Shown one piece after another: positions 17,619 to 24,654 of a stretch of 44,431 nt of DNA; position 1 is the first letter of the stretch; every line of letters starts with the position of its first letter. The notes below the pieces were generated by a model. The model saw only the letters and a list, made by a program, of their open reading frames with translations. It ran no database searches and had not been told where the DNA came from. The translations under genes and the position numbers were made by a program. This DNA comes from Gemmatimonadaceae bacterium (GTDB taxonomy: Bacteria; Gemmatimonadota; Gemmatimonadetes; Gemmatimonadales; Gemmatimonadaceae), in NCBI GenBank assembly GCA_036003045.1, contig DASYSS010000100.1, positions 1 to 44,431 of the forward strand, written 5' to 3'.

Positions 17619-17636
17619 TCACACCAGTTGGCGTGA
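17619..17636. promoter_or_regulatory. Dyad operator between His-rich protein gene and Crp/Fnr gene
   Basis: TCACACCAGTTGGCGTGA, an 18-bp near-perfect palindrome with TCAC/GTGA ends, sits 10 bases before the GTG of the regulator in a 99-bp divergent gap. Size and symmetry fit a Crp/Fnr dimer site. Its position overlapping the regulator start suggests autorepression; binding is inferred. Confidence 0.5.
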
Positions 17637-17646
17637 GGGTTCAATT

Positions 17647-18315
17647 GTGATATCTCGGGATGCACTTGCCCGGCTACCGCTGTTCGATCGAGTAGCCCCG
17701 CAGGCCATCGATGCCCTGGCCGCCCGCGGCACCGAGCTGGCCGTTCCAACTGACGCAGTGATTTTTCGGGCTGGCAGCCCGCCACGCGGTTGGTTCGTCG
17801 TCCTCGAGGGTCGCGTTCGCGTCGTCCGCGGCAGCGGTGCGCGACAACACGTCATCCACACCGAGGGACCGGGAGGGACTCTCGGCGAAGTCCCGTTGGT
17901 GGCGGGGGGGACCTATCCGGCGACGAGCATCGCGGCGGAGCCGACCCGATGCGCGTTGTTCGACCGAGCCTCTCTCGAGGCCGCAATCGCCGAGTGCCCG
18001 GAGATCGCGTTCTTGTTGGCAGGGCGGTTGGCGTCGCGAGTTCGGTCGTTGGTTGCCCGGCTCGACGAGCGCTCGGCCACGAGCGTGCGCGCCCGCCTCA
18101 TCGACTTTCTCCTGCGCCGGCACGCGGCGACGGCGTTGAATTCCTTCTCAATCGGCATGACGCAGCAGGACTTGGCCGAGGAGCTTGGGACGGTGCGCGA
18201 AGTCGTCGTCCGCGAACTGCGGCATCTCAAGGAAAACAAACTGATCGTGGCGCGGCCGAAGGGTCGTTTTCAGATTCCCGATCCGGCCGCTCTGCACAAC
18301 GCGGTCGATCGATAG
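17647..18315 (+). CDS. Crp/Fnr family transcriptional regulator
   Basis: 222 aa, GTG start. Residues about 10-120 form the cyclic-nucleotide-binding-like beta-roll (FRAGSPPRGWFVVLEGRVRV, then GTLGEVPLVAGG in place of the GELAL-type cassette). A long dimer helix follows (ASRVRSLVARLDE), then the winged helix-turn-helix (MTQQDLAEELGTVREVVVRE). The phosphate-binding cassette lacks the Arg expected for cAMP binding, and no Cys cluster is present for iron-sulfur, so the signal is probably different (redox, metal or no ligand). It is divergent from the His-rich secreted protein and has a palindrome just upstream. It is convergent with the DinB gene. Confidence 0.9.
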   Translation: MISRDALARLPLFDRVAPQAIDALAARGTELAVPTDAVIFRAGSPPRGWFVVLEGRVRVVRGSGARQHVIHTEGPGGTLGEVPLVAGGTYPATSIAAEPTRCALFDRASLEAAIAECPEIAFLLAGRLASRVRSLVARLDERSATSVRARLIDFLLRRHAATALNSFSIGMTQQDLAEELGTVREVVVRELRHLKENKLIVARPKGRFQIPDPAALHNAVDR

Positions 18316-18355
18316 AGCTGGTCAGACATGACGGAGTGTCGCGTGCCGTCGTTCG

Positions 18356-18931
18356 CTATCGCGATGGTGGCCGGCTGTCCGGCGGGATGATGCCGTTCAT
18401 CCGAAGGTATTCCACCAACTGACCGTAGTGATCGAATGAATGCGCCACCGCGTCGATGGCGAAAGACAGCCGATTCCTTTGCCATGCGCTCGACGTCGCG
18501 AGCGGGGCGGTGACGTTGGCCGAATTGATTGACGCGGCCGATCGATGCAGCGCGGCAAACGAACCTTGCAGATACGTCATGATCTGCACCTTCGTTCGCA
18601 CCGAGTCCGGACCCGTCTCGTTCAACATCTCGGCGCTCGGGGTCTCTCGAAGGATCAACGCCGCCGCCCGGTAATTGTTGGCGGCAAGGTGCTTCACCTG
18701 CTCCCCGAAGGTGCGCACGCCTTCGAAGTCACCGAGCGCGGTCGATGGCCGAAATGAATACCGCTCCGCCGGCATCGCATCCGCGAGCGGCACCACATGC
18801 TGTTCCGTGTTCGCGATCCACGAATCGACGGTCTCGGCGATCGTTCCTTGCCGCGACGGCCGGATGGTTTGCGACCCGGCGGTGGCCGCTTCGATGAGAA
18901 ATAGGATGGCGGCACGTGAAAGTCGGTTCAT
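18356..18931 (-). CDS. Secreted DinB-fold protein
   Basis: 191 aa. A hydrophobic N-terminus (LSRAAILFLIEAATAGSQ) suggests export. The rest is a DinB four-helix bundle: WIANTEQHVVPLADAMPAER, FGEQVKHLAANNYRAAALI, and AHSFDHYGQLVEYLRMNG followed by IIPPDS, the usual end of this family. The His residues of EQVKHL and SFDHYGQL are the expected metal ligands. It resembles the exported protein at 15011 but lacks its extra C-terminal domain. Function unknown beyond the fold. It is divergent from the MerR gene. Confidence 0.85.
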   Translation of the reverse strand: MNRLSRAAILFLIEAATAGSQTIRPSRQGTIAETVDSWIANTEQHVVPLADAMPAERYSFRPSTALGDFEGVRTFGEQVKHLAANNYRAAALILRETPSAEMLNETGPDSVRTKVQIMTYLQGSFAALHRSAASINSANVTAPLATSSAWQRNRLSFAIDAVAHSFDHYGQLVEYLRMNGIIPPDSRPPSR

Positions 18932-19081
18932 GAGCTCTCCGGAGTAGCCCGAGTCAGCGCGGTCCCGACGACTCTAACGCTTCAAGTCGACTCGAGCGCA
19001 AGCCGGGCTCCTGGAACACGCCGGTCCGCGCGCGCCCACCCACAGCCTGGCTTGCTGAACGCGGATGGCGTACAATGGCTC

Positions 19082-19483
19082 ATGGCCCAGCTCACAATCT
19101 CGGAGGTCGGCAATCGCGTTGGCCTCCGGCCGTCGGCGCTCCGCTACTACGAGGAGATCGGTATTCTCCAGCCGCCCGCCCGCGTACACGGCCAGCGACG
19201 CTATGACAACGCGGCGCTCCATCGTTTGGCGGTGATTCAGCGGGCTCGCTCCCTTGGGTTTTCACTACGCGAGATTCGAACGCTCCTCCACGAATTCCCT
19301 ACAGACGCTCCCCCGGCGGAGCGTTGGGCGACCCTGGCGCGACAGAAGCTCGATCAGCTGGCAACCCTCATGTCGCGCATGAAGGACAGGGAGTCGTTGC
19401 TTCAGCGCCAAGGGACGTGCACCTGTAAATCGCTCGATGAGTGCGGACGCTGTCTCACGGAAGCGAGTGTCACGGAGTCCTGA
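19082..19483 (+). CDS. MerR family regulator with a C-terminal Cys cluster
   Basis: 133 aa. Residues 4-72 are the MerR winged helix (TISEVGNRVGLRPSALRYYE, then IGILQPPARVHGQRRY), followed by the dimerisation helix and a Cys-rich tail: C113, C115, C121 and C124, spaced CxCx5CxxC. SoxR uses CxxCxCx5C to hold a [2Fe-2S] cluster; here the same intervals occur in a different order, so an iron-sulfur or metal site is likely but its kind is open. MerR proteins activate promoters with an overlong 19-20 bp spacer, and two such promoters occur 1.4 kb downstream at 20873-20947. The ATG at 19082 is chosen because the domain starts there. Confidence 0.9.
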   Translation: MAQLTISEVGNRVGLRPSALRYYEEIGILQPPARVHGQRRYDNAALHRLAVIQRARSLGFSLREIRTLLHEFPTDAPPAERWATLARQKLDQLATLMSRMKDRESLLQRQGTCTCKSLDECGRCLTEASVTES

Positions 19484-19510
19484 TCCGGAGCCACGCGCGG
19501 TGACGGGCGG

Positions 19511-19897
19511 TTACCCCCCGTCAGGTGGCTGCCACAGCTCGACTTTATTGCCCTCTGGGTCGACCACCCAACCGAACTTTCCGTACTCGGATTCGTCGAC
19601 CCGTTCTTCGACTTGCACGCCCTCCGATCGAAGCGCGGCAAGCAGTGCGTGCAGGTCGGCGACGCGGTAGTTGACCATGAACGGCGCAGCGCTTGGAGCG
19701 AAGTGTTGGGTGTCGGCAGGAAAGAGGGTCCACGCCGTCGTCCCAGCCCCTTCGGGATTGTCTGGCCCGTTCCAATCGAAGGCCGCGCCGCCCCACGTCT
19801 GGACGTCGATGCCCAGGTGGGTCTTGTACCAAGCACCCAAACTCTTTGGGTCCTTGGCCTTGAAGAAGATGCCACCGATACCTGTCACTCGCTTCAT
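19511..19897 (-). CDS. VOC (glyoxalase/bleomycin-resistance fold) family protein
   Basis: 128 aa, one complete vicinal-oxygen-chelate unit: GIGGIFFKAKDPKSLGAWYK at the N-terminus, a central SAAPFMVNYRVADLHALLAA and the C-terminal GWVVDPEGNKVELWQPP, where the Glu before LWQP is a usual metal ligand. The protein is cytoplasmic. Such single-domain proteins include small-molecule lyases, isomerases and antibiotic-binding proteins; the specific substrate cannot be told. It is convergent with the MerR gene (27 bp) and downstream of the secreted hypothetical gene on the same strand (79 bp gap), so it may share that gene's MerR-type promoter. Confidence 0.88.
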   Translation of the reverse strand: MKRVTGIGGIFFKAKDPKSLGAWYKTHLGIDVQTWGGAAFDWNGPDNPEGAGTTAWTLFPADTQHFAPSAAPFMVNYRVADLHALLAALRSEGVQVEERVDESEYGKFGWVVDPEGNKVELWQPPDGG

Positions 19898-19976
19898 GAA
19901 GTCTCCAACGCTGAAAGGCCGGAAACGGACGCAAACGGAATGTTCAAACTTCTCTCGTGCGCGCTCTGCATCGACC

Positions 19977-20831
19977 CTACGCGCACCGGGCCAAGAAGGC
20001 GTGGGCGAACGCCGCTAGGTCAGTGAGGGACAATACCTGGCGTGCGCTCACGACGTATTCCCGTGCGAGACGATCGAAGCATAACTGGGCTCTTTCTCGT
20101 GGAGGACCGCCCACGCTTGGGAGGCCGTCGATGTACGCGCCAGTCGTATCCAATGTGAGGGATAACAGCGTCCTCCGTTGAGACGCGAAATCGTAGCGGT
20201 ACGTTGCGTTGCCGTCGCAAGCGTAGTAGCCGTCTCGCAAGCGAAGGCGGAGCGAGTCCGGAACGGATACGCGCGCCAGTTTGATGACGTCCCTCGCCGT
20301 CGTCGCGACCCGAAAGACCACCCCTGAATGGTCGACCGTGTACCCACTCAGGCCGCCCCCGCAGCGGTCTCCGGCGGCGATATCGCGAACGACGGCAACG
20401 CGATCACTCTCGAGCCGCACCCAGAAGAGGTTCGAGAACTGGCCACTGCCATATCCATAGGCCTCAGTGGCAACGAGAAACCGATCGCCGGCCGAAGCCA
20501 GAGCCCGATAGCCGATGATCCGCGGAGTGTCCGGGTCGCGATGTTTGGCCCGACGCCAGCCGTCGGCGTCGGCTTGAATTGCGACTACGGTATCGGTGCA
20601 GGAGGCAAGGAGGATCGGTTTGACGCGATCGAGACGCTCCGCATCGAAGTCGAGGCAGAAAGGATGTAAAGCCTTACCGTGGTACACGAGCCGAGCCGTC
20701 GCCGAGTCTCCCGTCACCACGACCCCAGTTGTTTGCGCGGCCGATGGCAATGGCGGCAGCCAAATGACAATGCCAAACGCGACTGGAATGGCGACGCGCA
20801 TCACTCGCCAACGAGGAGTAATCAATTGCAC
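19977..20831 (-). CDS. Secreted hypothetical protein, 284 aa
   Basis: An N-terminal signal peptide (VAIPVAFGIVIWLPPLPSAAQ) precedes a largely beta-stranded protein with motifs such as VVAIQADADGWRRAKH and RIIGYRALASAGDRFLVATE, which resemble blades of a propeller. Four Cys residues (LHPFCLDF, LASCTDT, AGDRCGG, YYACDG) may pair. The C-terminus is helical (ERAQLCFDRLAREYVVSARQ). I do not recognise the family. A MerR-type promoter (20873-20903) lies directly upstream on the same strand, giving a leader of about 35 bases, so it is probably induced by the neighbouring Cys-rich MerR protein. Confidence 0.65.
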   Translation of the reverse strand: MQLITPRWRVMRVAIPVAFGIVIWLPPLPSAAQTTGVVVTGDSATARLVYHGKALHPFCLDFDAERLDRVKPILLASCTDTVVAIQADADGWRRAKHRDPDTPRIIGYRALASAGDRFLVATEAYGYGSGQFSNLFWVRLESDRVAVVRDIAAGDRCGGGLSGYTVDHSGVVFRVATTARDVIKLARVSVPDSLRLRLRDGYYACDGNATYRYDFASQRRTLLSLTLDTTGAYIDGLPSVGGPPRERAQLCFDRLAREYVVSARQVLSLTDLAAFAHAFLARCA

Positions 20832-20872
20832 GGAAGCCAGTTGTCGGGCGTCACCATCATTTCACGCGGGTC

Positions 20873-20903
20873 ATCGTACCACCTGAAGTACGCTCGAGGT
20901 CAA
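20873..20903 (-). promoter_or_regulatory. MerR-type promoter with a 19-bp spacer, for the secreted hypothetical gene
   Basis: Read on the minus strand: -35 TTGACC, a 19-base spacer holding the imperfect dyad ACCTCGAG-CGTA-CTTCAGGT, and -10 TACGAT. Overlong spacers with a central dyad are the hallmark of MerR-family activated promoters, and the dyad resembles the SoxR box type (CCTCAAGT...ACTTGAGG). Confidence 0.6.
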
Positions 20904-20916
20904 TCCGACGCTGCCC

Positions 20917-20947
20917 TTGACCTCACGCCCACTTGAGGTGCGAGAAT
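20917..20947 (+). promoter_or_regulatory. MerR-type promoter with a 19-bp spacer, towards the ADOP permease
   Basis: -35 TTGACC (20917-20922), a 19-base spacer containing ACCTCA-N8-TGAGGT, and -10 GAGAAT (20942-20947). The core CCTCACGCCCACTTGAGG matches the SoxR-type consensus at most positions. It points to the permease 260 bases downstream and is back-to-back with the 20873-20903 promoter. Confidence 0.55.
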
Positions 20948-20969
20948 GACCGGTTCGCCAAGCACTCCC

Positions 20970-21071
20970 ATGAGACCCGATTCTACCACCAAGCCCGCCG
21001 TTTCGCTGTCGTACCCGTCGACCGCGCGCCAGCATCGCCTTCAGCGTTGGAACACGGGTACGCCATGGTGA
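20970..21071 (+). CDS. Possible 33-aa leader peptide
   Basis: First ATG after the plus-strand MerR-type promoter; 33 codons ending in TGA at 21069-21071, Ser/Thr/Pro/Arg-rich, with no ribosome site worth the name. It precedes two mutually exclusive hairpins and the permease start, an arrangement seen in attenuated operons. It may equally be chance. Confidence 0.2.
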   Translation: MRPDSTTKPAVSLSYPSTARQHRLQRWNTGTPW

Positions 21072-21120
21072 CCGGCCCCCTCGAGGCGCGATTCGTCTCG
21101 GACGAGCCGGCGACCACGAC

Positions 21121-21187
21121 GGTCGCCCTGCGGCGATGAACCTCCACTTGCTTACCGAGAGGGCGACCGGTATTCTCATCTCGGTAA
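21121..21187 (+). promoter_or_regulatory. Overlapping alternative hairpins in the permease leader
   Basis: GGTCGCCCT (21121-21129) can pair with AGGGCGACC (21160-21168), and TTACCGAGA (21152-21160) with TCTCGGTAA (21179-21187). Both stems are perfect 9-mers, and they share base 21160 and interleave, so only one can form at a time. The second ends 24 bases before the permease start. There is no T-run, so if regulatory it would act on translation. Confidence 0.4.
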
Positions 21188-21211
21188 CCGATATGACCTT
21201 GAGGCATGCCC

Positions 21212-23872
21212 ATGCGCGTCTCTCGATGGCCGGCCATGTTCGCGCTTCGCCTGCGCACGCTCCTTCGCCGTGCGGACGTCGAGCGCGATCTCGAAGACGA
21301 GATTCGGGATCACATCGAGCAACAAACCCAGCTCAACGTCGCGCGCGGCATGAACCCGGTCGCCGCGCGGCAGGCCGCGCTGGTGGCTTTCGGCGGCGCG
21401 TCGCGCATCAAAGAAGAGGTGCGTGACCAGCTGCGACCCGCGGCCCTCGCCGAGTTGACGCAGGATCTGCGATACGCGTGGCGGATGTGTCGGCGAACGC
21501 CGGCACTCACGGCAGTCGTCGTCGTGACGATAGGAACAGCGGTGGCGCTGGCGACGTCGGCCTTTAGCGCCGTCGACGGCGTGCTTCTCCGTTCACTTCC
21601 GTATAGAAGCGCGGAGCGCCTGGCGCTCGTTTGGGACACTCAGCGGCAAAAGGGAATCGCGCAACTCGACCCCGTGTCGTTCACCAACGCCATGGATTGG
21701 CGCCGCGACGTCAGGGCGCTGCAGTCCTTGGCCGTCTTCAGTTGCACGCCGCGGCCGATCATTACCACGAGCGGAGTCGCGGATCGGACGACGCAAATGG
21801 AGGTGTCACCGGATTTCTTCGCCGTCATCGGCGCAACGCCGCTGCTTGGCCGGCTGCTCGAGCCAAGTGACTTCGCGCCCGGCGCGGCGCCGGTGGTCGT
21901 CATCACGCACGCATTGTGGCGGCAGCGCTTGAACGCCAATCCGGATGTCGTATCGTCGCGCCTATCGGTCGACGGCGTGCCGGCAACCGTCATCGGCGTT
22001 CTCAGGCCGGAGTTCACGGCTTTACCGACGATGCTCGCATGTCAGCCGGAGATGTATCGCCCGTTGCCGTCGCGCTACGACGACGCGCAGCGATCGTGGA
22101 GCTTTCTCAAGACGATCGCGCGGCTGGCTCCGGGCGCGACGATCGAAAGCGCGCAGCGAGAGCTCGACGTCGAAAGCGCGCGCCTTGCGGCGGCGTTCCC
22201 GGAAGCCAATCGCGGACACCGCGCCGTGGTCGTGAGCCTCGGCGACTACGTGACGAGACCGCTCGAGGGAGAGCTGCTGCTCGTTCAAGCGGGCGCCGTG
22301 TTCGTGCTCCTCATCGCATGCGCCAACATCGCCGGCCTGATGCTGACGCGCACCGCGGCTCGTCAACGCGAGCTCGCGATTCGAATCGCGCTTGGTGCGA
22401 GCCGCGCGCGTCTGGCGCGACAGCTGGCGACCGAGTGCGGGTTGCTGGGAGCGGCCGCGTTCGTGCTCGGCGCCGGCCTCACGTCGATCGGCGCAGTCGC
22501 CATCGCTCGACAACTCGGCGACGTGTTACCCGATCCGCGCGGAGTCTCGGCCGACTGGCGAGTTCTCGCGTTCTCGATTCTCGCCTCGTTTGCCGCGACG
22601 ATCGTGTTCACGATTGCGACGGTGGCCGCGGCCTTCCGAGGGCCGGGGCCGCTCTCGTCGCTGAGGGACGGTGGGCGCACGTCCGCCCCAGGTCATGCAG
22701 GCGTTCGCCGCGTCGTCGTCGCCGCCCAGCTCGCAATGGCGACGATCGTTCTCGTGGGCGCCGGGTTGCTCGCGCGAAGTTACGTAAAACTACGCGCGGT
22801 TCCCTCGGGGTTCGATCCGAGAGGTGTGGTGACGGCGCGCGTCACGCTGCCCGATACGCTCTATCCGCGGGGCGAGCGTCAGGTGCGATTCTTCGGCGAA
22901 GTATTGAATCGCATCTCCGCCGTGCCGGGCGTGACCGCCGCGGGAGCGGTGAGCGTGCTTCCGGAGTCGCCGAATTTCGACAGGACCGACGCGAAAGTCG
23001 TCGGACGAACGTATGCGCCCGGCGAAGTGCCGAGTCCAGACGTGTATCGCGTCACGCCGGGCTACTTCGAGGCGATGGGTATTCCGCTCGACGCGGGACG
23101 GCGATTTACCCCGACGGATGACGACCAGCATCCGCTCGTCGCGATCATCAACGAGACGATGGCACGGGCTCTCTTTCCGGACGGGAGCGCGGTCGGGAAG
23201 CGCATTTGGAGCGGGGCGGGCCAGGCGGAACGTACGGTGGTCGGCGTCGTGGGCGACACGTATCAGTACGGACTCGATCGCTCCCTGACCATGCAACTGT
23301 ACGTGCCGCACGCGGATAATTCGGGCGGCGACCTCACGCTCGTGGTTCGCGCGGCGAGGGACGACGCAGGGGCCAACATCGCTGCGCGGGTTCGCGATGC
23401 GGTGCGGGACGTGGACCCGGGCGTGCCGGTCGATGAGATCCTGACGATGAAGCAGGTGCTGGCGCAGTCGGCGGCTCGCCACCGCGTCATCGCGCAGGTC
23501 TCGATCGCGTTCGCGATTGGCGCGATCGCGCTCGCGGCGCTCGGACTCTACGGCGTGATCGCGTTCGGCGTGTCGGCGCGAACGCCGGAGATCGGCTTGC
23601 GTATGGCGCTGGGAGCGACGAGCCGAGCGATCATCGCCAACGTCGCGGCAGATGTGGGTCGGATCGTCATCGTCGGGATTGTTGTCGGCCTGTCGTTGTC
23701 GGTGTGGCTGGCGGGCTTATTATCGCCGCTCCTTTTTCGTGTTTCGGCGCGGGATCCGCTGGCGTTCTTCGGGTCCTGTGCCGCGCTCACCGTCGTAGCC
23801 GCGCTCGCGGCGCTGCTCCCGGCGCGACGGGCCGCGCGTGTCAGTCCTGCGATTGCGCTGCGCTGCGATTGA
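21212..23872 (+). CDS. ADOP-type ABC transporter permease (MacB/FtsX family)
   Basis: 886 aa, full length for the acidobacterial duplicated orphan permease group. The N-terminal 75 residues are the helical prefix domain (LRLRTLLRRADVERDLEDEI). Then come a first FtsX unit with a membrane helix near 95-115, a periplasmic MacB-PCD domain (DFFAVIGATPLLGRLLEPSD), three membrane helices (QAGAVFVLLIACANIAGLML onward), and a second PCD/FtsX unit ending LLPARRAARVSPAIALRCD. The ATG at 21212 is preferred over 21206 because GAGG lies 7 bases upstream. These proteins resemble the macrolide/lipoprotein exporter permease but are encoded without an ATPase partner, as here. Cargo unknown. It follows a MerR-type promoter and a structured leader, and ends at a 17-bp repeat array. 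Confidence 0.93.
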   Translation: MRVSRWPAMFALRLRTLLRRADVERDLEDEIRDHIEQQTQLNVARGMNPVAARQAALVAFGGASRIKEEVRDQLRPAALAELTQDLRYAWRMCRRTPALTAVVVVTIGTAVALATSAFSAVDGVLLRSLPYRSAERLALVWDTQRQKGIAQLDPVSFTNAMDWRRDVRALQSLAVFSCTPRPIITTSGVADRTTQMEVSPDFFAVIGATPLLGRLLEPSDFAPGAAPVVVITHALWRQRLNANPDVVSSRLSVDGVPATVIGVLRPEFTALPTMLACQPEMYRPLPSRYDDAQRSWSFLKTIARLAPGATIESAQRELDVESARLAAAFPEANRGHRAVVVSLGDYVTRPLEGELLLVQAGAVFVLLIACANIAGLMLTRTAARQRELAIRIALGASRARLARQLATECGLLGAAAFVLGAGLTSIGAVAIARQLGDVLPDPRGVSADWRVLAFSILASFAATIVFTIATVAAAFRGPGPLSSLRDGGRTSAPGHAGVRRVVVAAQLAMATIVLVGAGLLARSYVKLRAVPSGFDPRGVVTARVTLPDTLYPRGERQVRFFGEVLNRISAVPGVTAAGAVSVLPESPNFDRTDAKVVGRTYAPGEVPSPDVYRVTPGYFEAMGIPLDAGRRFTPTDDDQHPLVAIINETMARALFPDGSAVGKRIWSGAGQAERTVVGVVGDTYQYGLDRSLTMQLYVPHADNSGGDLTLVVRAARDDAGANIAARVRDAVRDVDPGVPVDEILTMKQVLAQSAARHRVIAQVSIAFAIGAIALAALGLYGVIAFGVSARTPEIGLRMALGATSRAIIANVAADVGRIVIVGIVVGLSLSVWLAGLLSPLLFRVSARDPLAFFGSCAALTVVAALAALLPARRAARVSPAIALRCD

Positions 23873-23880
23873 GAACGAGA

Positions 23881-23965
23881 CGTCCTAAGGGCGCCGACGT
23901 CCTAAGGGCGCCGACGTCCTAAGAGCGCCGACGTCCTAAGAGCGCCGACGTCCTAAAGGCGCAAC
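23881..23965 (+). repeat. 17-bp tandem repeat array, four units plus a partial one
   Basis: Direct units CGTCCTAAGRGCGCCGA: two with GGG, two with GAG, then a degenerate copy (CGTCCTAAAGGCGCAAC). It begins 8 bases after the permease stop. It is the same family, orientation and subvariant order as the array at 11941-12042 (15 of 17 positions shared). Confidence 0.9.
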
Positions 23966-23992
23966 TTCGTGTGGCGTGTTCAGGGGGCGAGA

Positions 23993-24057
23993 GGGTGGGG
24001 CTGTCCGGAGCGGAGCCGAGGCAATATTGCAGTGGTCCGTGGAGGACAGTCCCACCC
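23993..24057. repeat. Hairpin-forming dispersed element, copy 1
   Basis: Inverted repeat GGGTGGGGCTGTCC (23993-24006) and GGACAGTCCCACCC (24044-24057), 13 of 14 pairs plus one G-U. The right arm and its flank up to about 24066 match the element at 39041-39080 at about 28 of 34 positions. Confidence 0.7.
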
Positions 24058-24106
24058 CGAGCCTTCGCGCGAAGAGAGCGTGACCATAGGTAGTATGCAG
24101 CATTGG

Positions 24107-24165
24107 CATTGCAGCTTTGTACACCTGTTGACAGCGTGCCGCCCCTATCCCGCTTGACGTTAGGC
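24107..24165 (+). other. TTGCAGCTT motif plus attC-like right end
   Basis: CATTGCAGCTTTG at 24107-24119 belongs to the recurring motif seen at 26535, 31839, 36340 and 43656. It is followed 50 bases later by GACGTTAGGC, a perfect attC right-core form GTTRRRY at 24159-24165. No matching left arm was found, so this is at best half an attC site. The next gene starts 36 bases later. Confidence 0.3.
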
Positions 24166-24200
24166 CGCCCACCCCTTCAACCAGATTCGGAGTCCGCTGC

Positions 24201-24614
24201 ATGGGGCTGGCCTCGCTATCGCGAGGAACCGCCGTCGTGGTGCTCGTGGTGCTATCGTCACGGCGAGCTCGCGCGCAGGCGAGCCACGCGTGCAGTACAG
24301 ATCGCGCGGTCTCGACACTCGTGGGCGCCGGGCTCGGTGCCGCCGCGGCCGCGATTCCGGCGACGATCGTGCACCGGCACGATGCGGGGCGGGGCGCCCT
24401 GGCTGGGGCCGTGATCGGGGGGCGTGCTCGGTCCGTCGGTGGCGCGTTTTACAATGTCGGCTGCGACCGTGAGCCGTGTAACGCCACCCGCCCGCGGGCC
24501 GGTGTGATGCTGTCTCCGCCACACAAAGTGCAGTTGCGGGCGGGCTCCTTGGAAGTCTTATCGGTTGGGCGTGGCCGCCCAAGCGGCCGTAGGCGCCGCT
24601 TGACGATTGGATGA
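24201..24614 (+). CDS. Small secreted protein with glycine-zipper motif
   Basis: 137 aa. Signal peptide TAVVVLVVLSSRRARAQ, then a Gly/Ala-rich hydrophobic stretch (VGAGLGAAAAAIPATIV) and GALAGAVIGGRARSVGGAF, a glycine-zipper pattern of the kind found in small envelope proteins. Two Cys (NVGCDREPC) follow. The basic end (RPSGRRRRLTIG) is unusual. The family is not identified. It starts shortly after a GTTAGGC attC-like end, as cassette genes do. No ribosome site is obvious. Confidence 0.5.
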   Translation: MGLASLSRGTAVVVLVVLSSRRARAQASHACSTDRAVSTLVGAGLGAAAAAIPATIVHRHDAGRGALAGAVIGGRARSVGGAFYNVGCDREPCNATRPRAGVMLSPPHKVQLRAGSLEVLSVGRGRPSGRRRRLTIG

Positions 24615-24654
24615 GGCTTCCAAGGGGCTGAGCATCATTTTATAGTATGCTGTC

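Noticed and set aside
20871-21179. 102-codon minus-strand frame upstream of the permease
   Set aside because: Overlaps both MerR-type promoters and the hairpins; no domain, biased composition.
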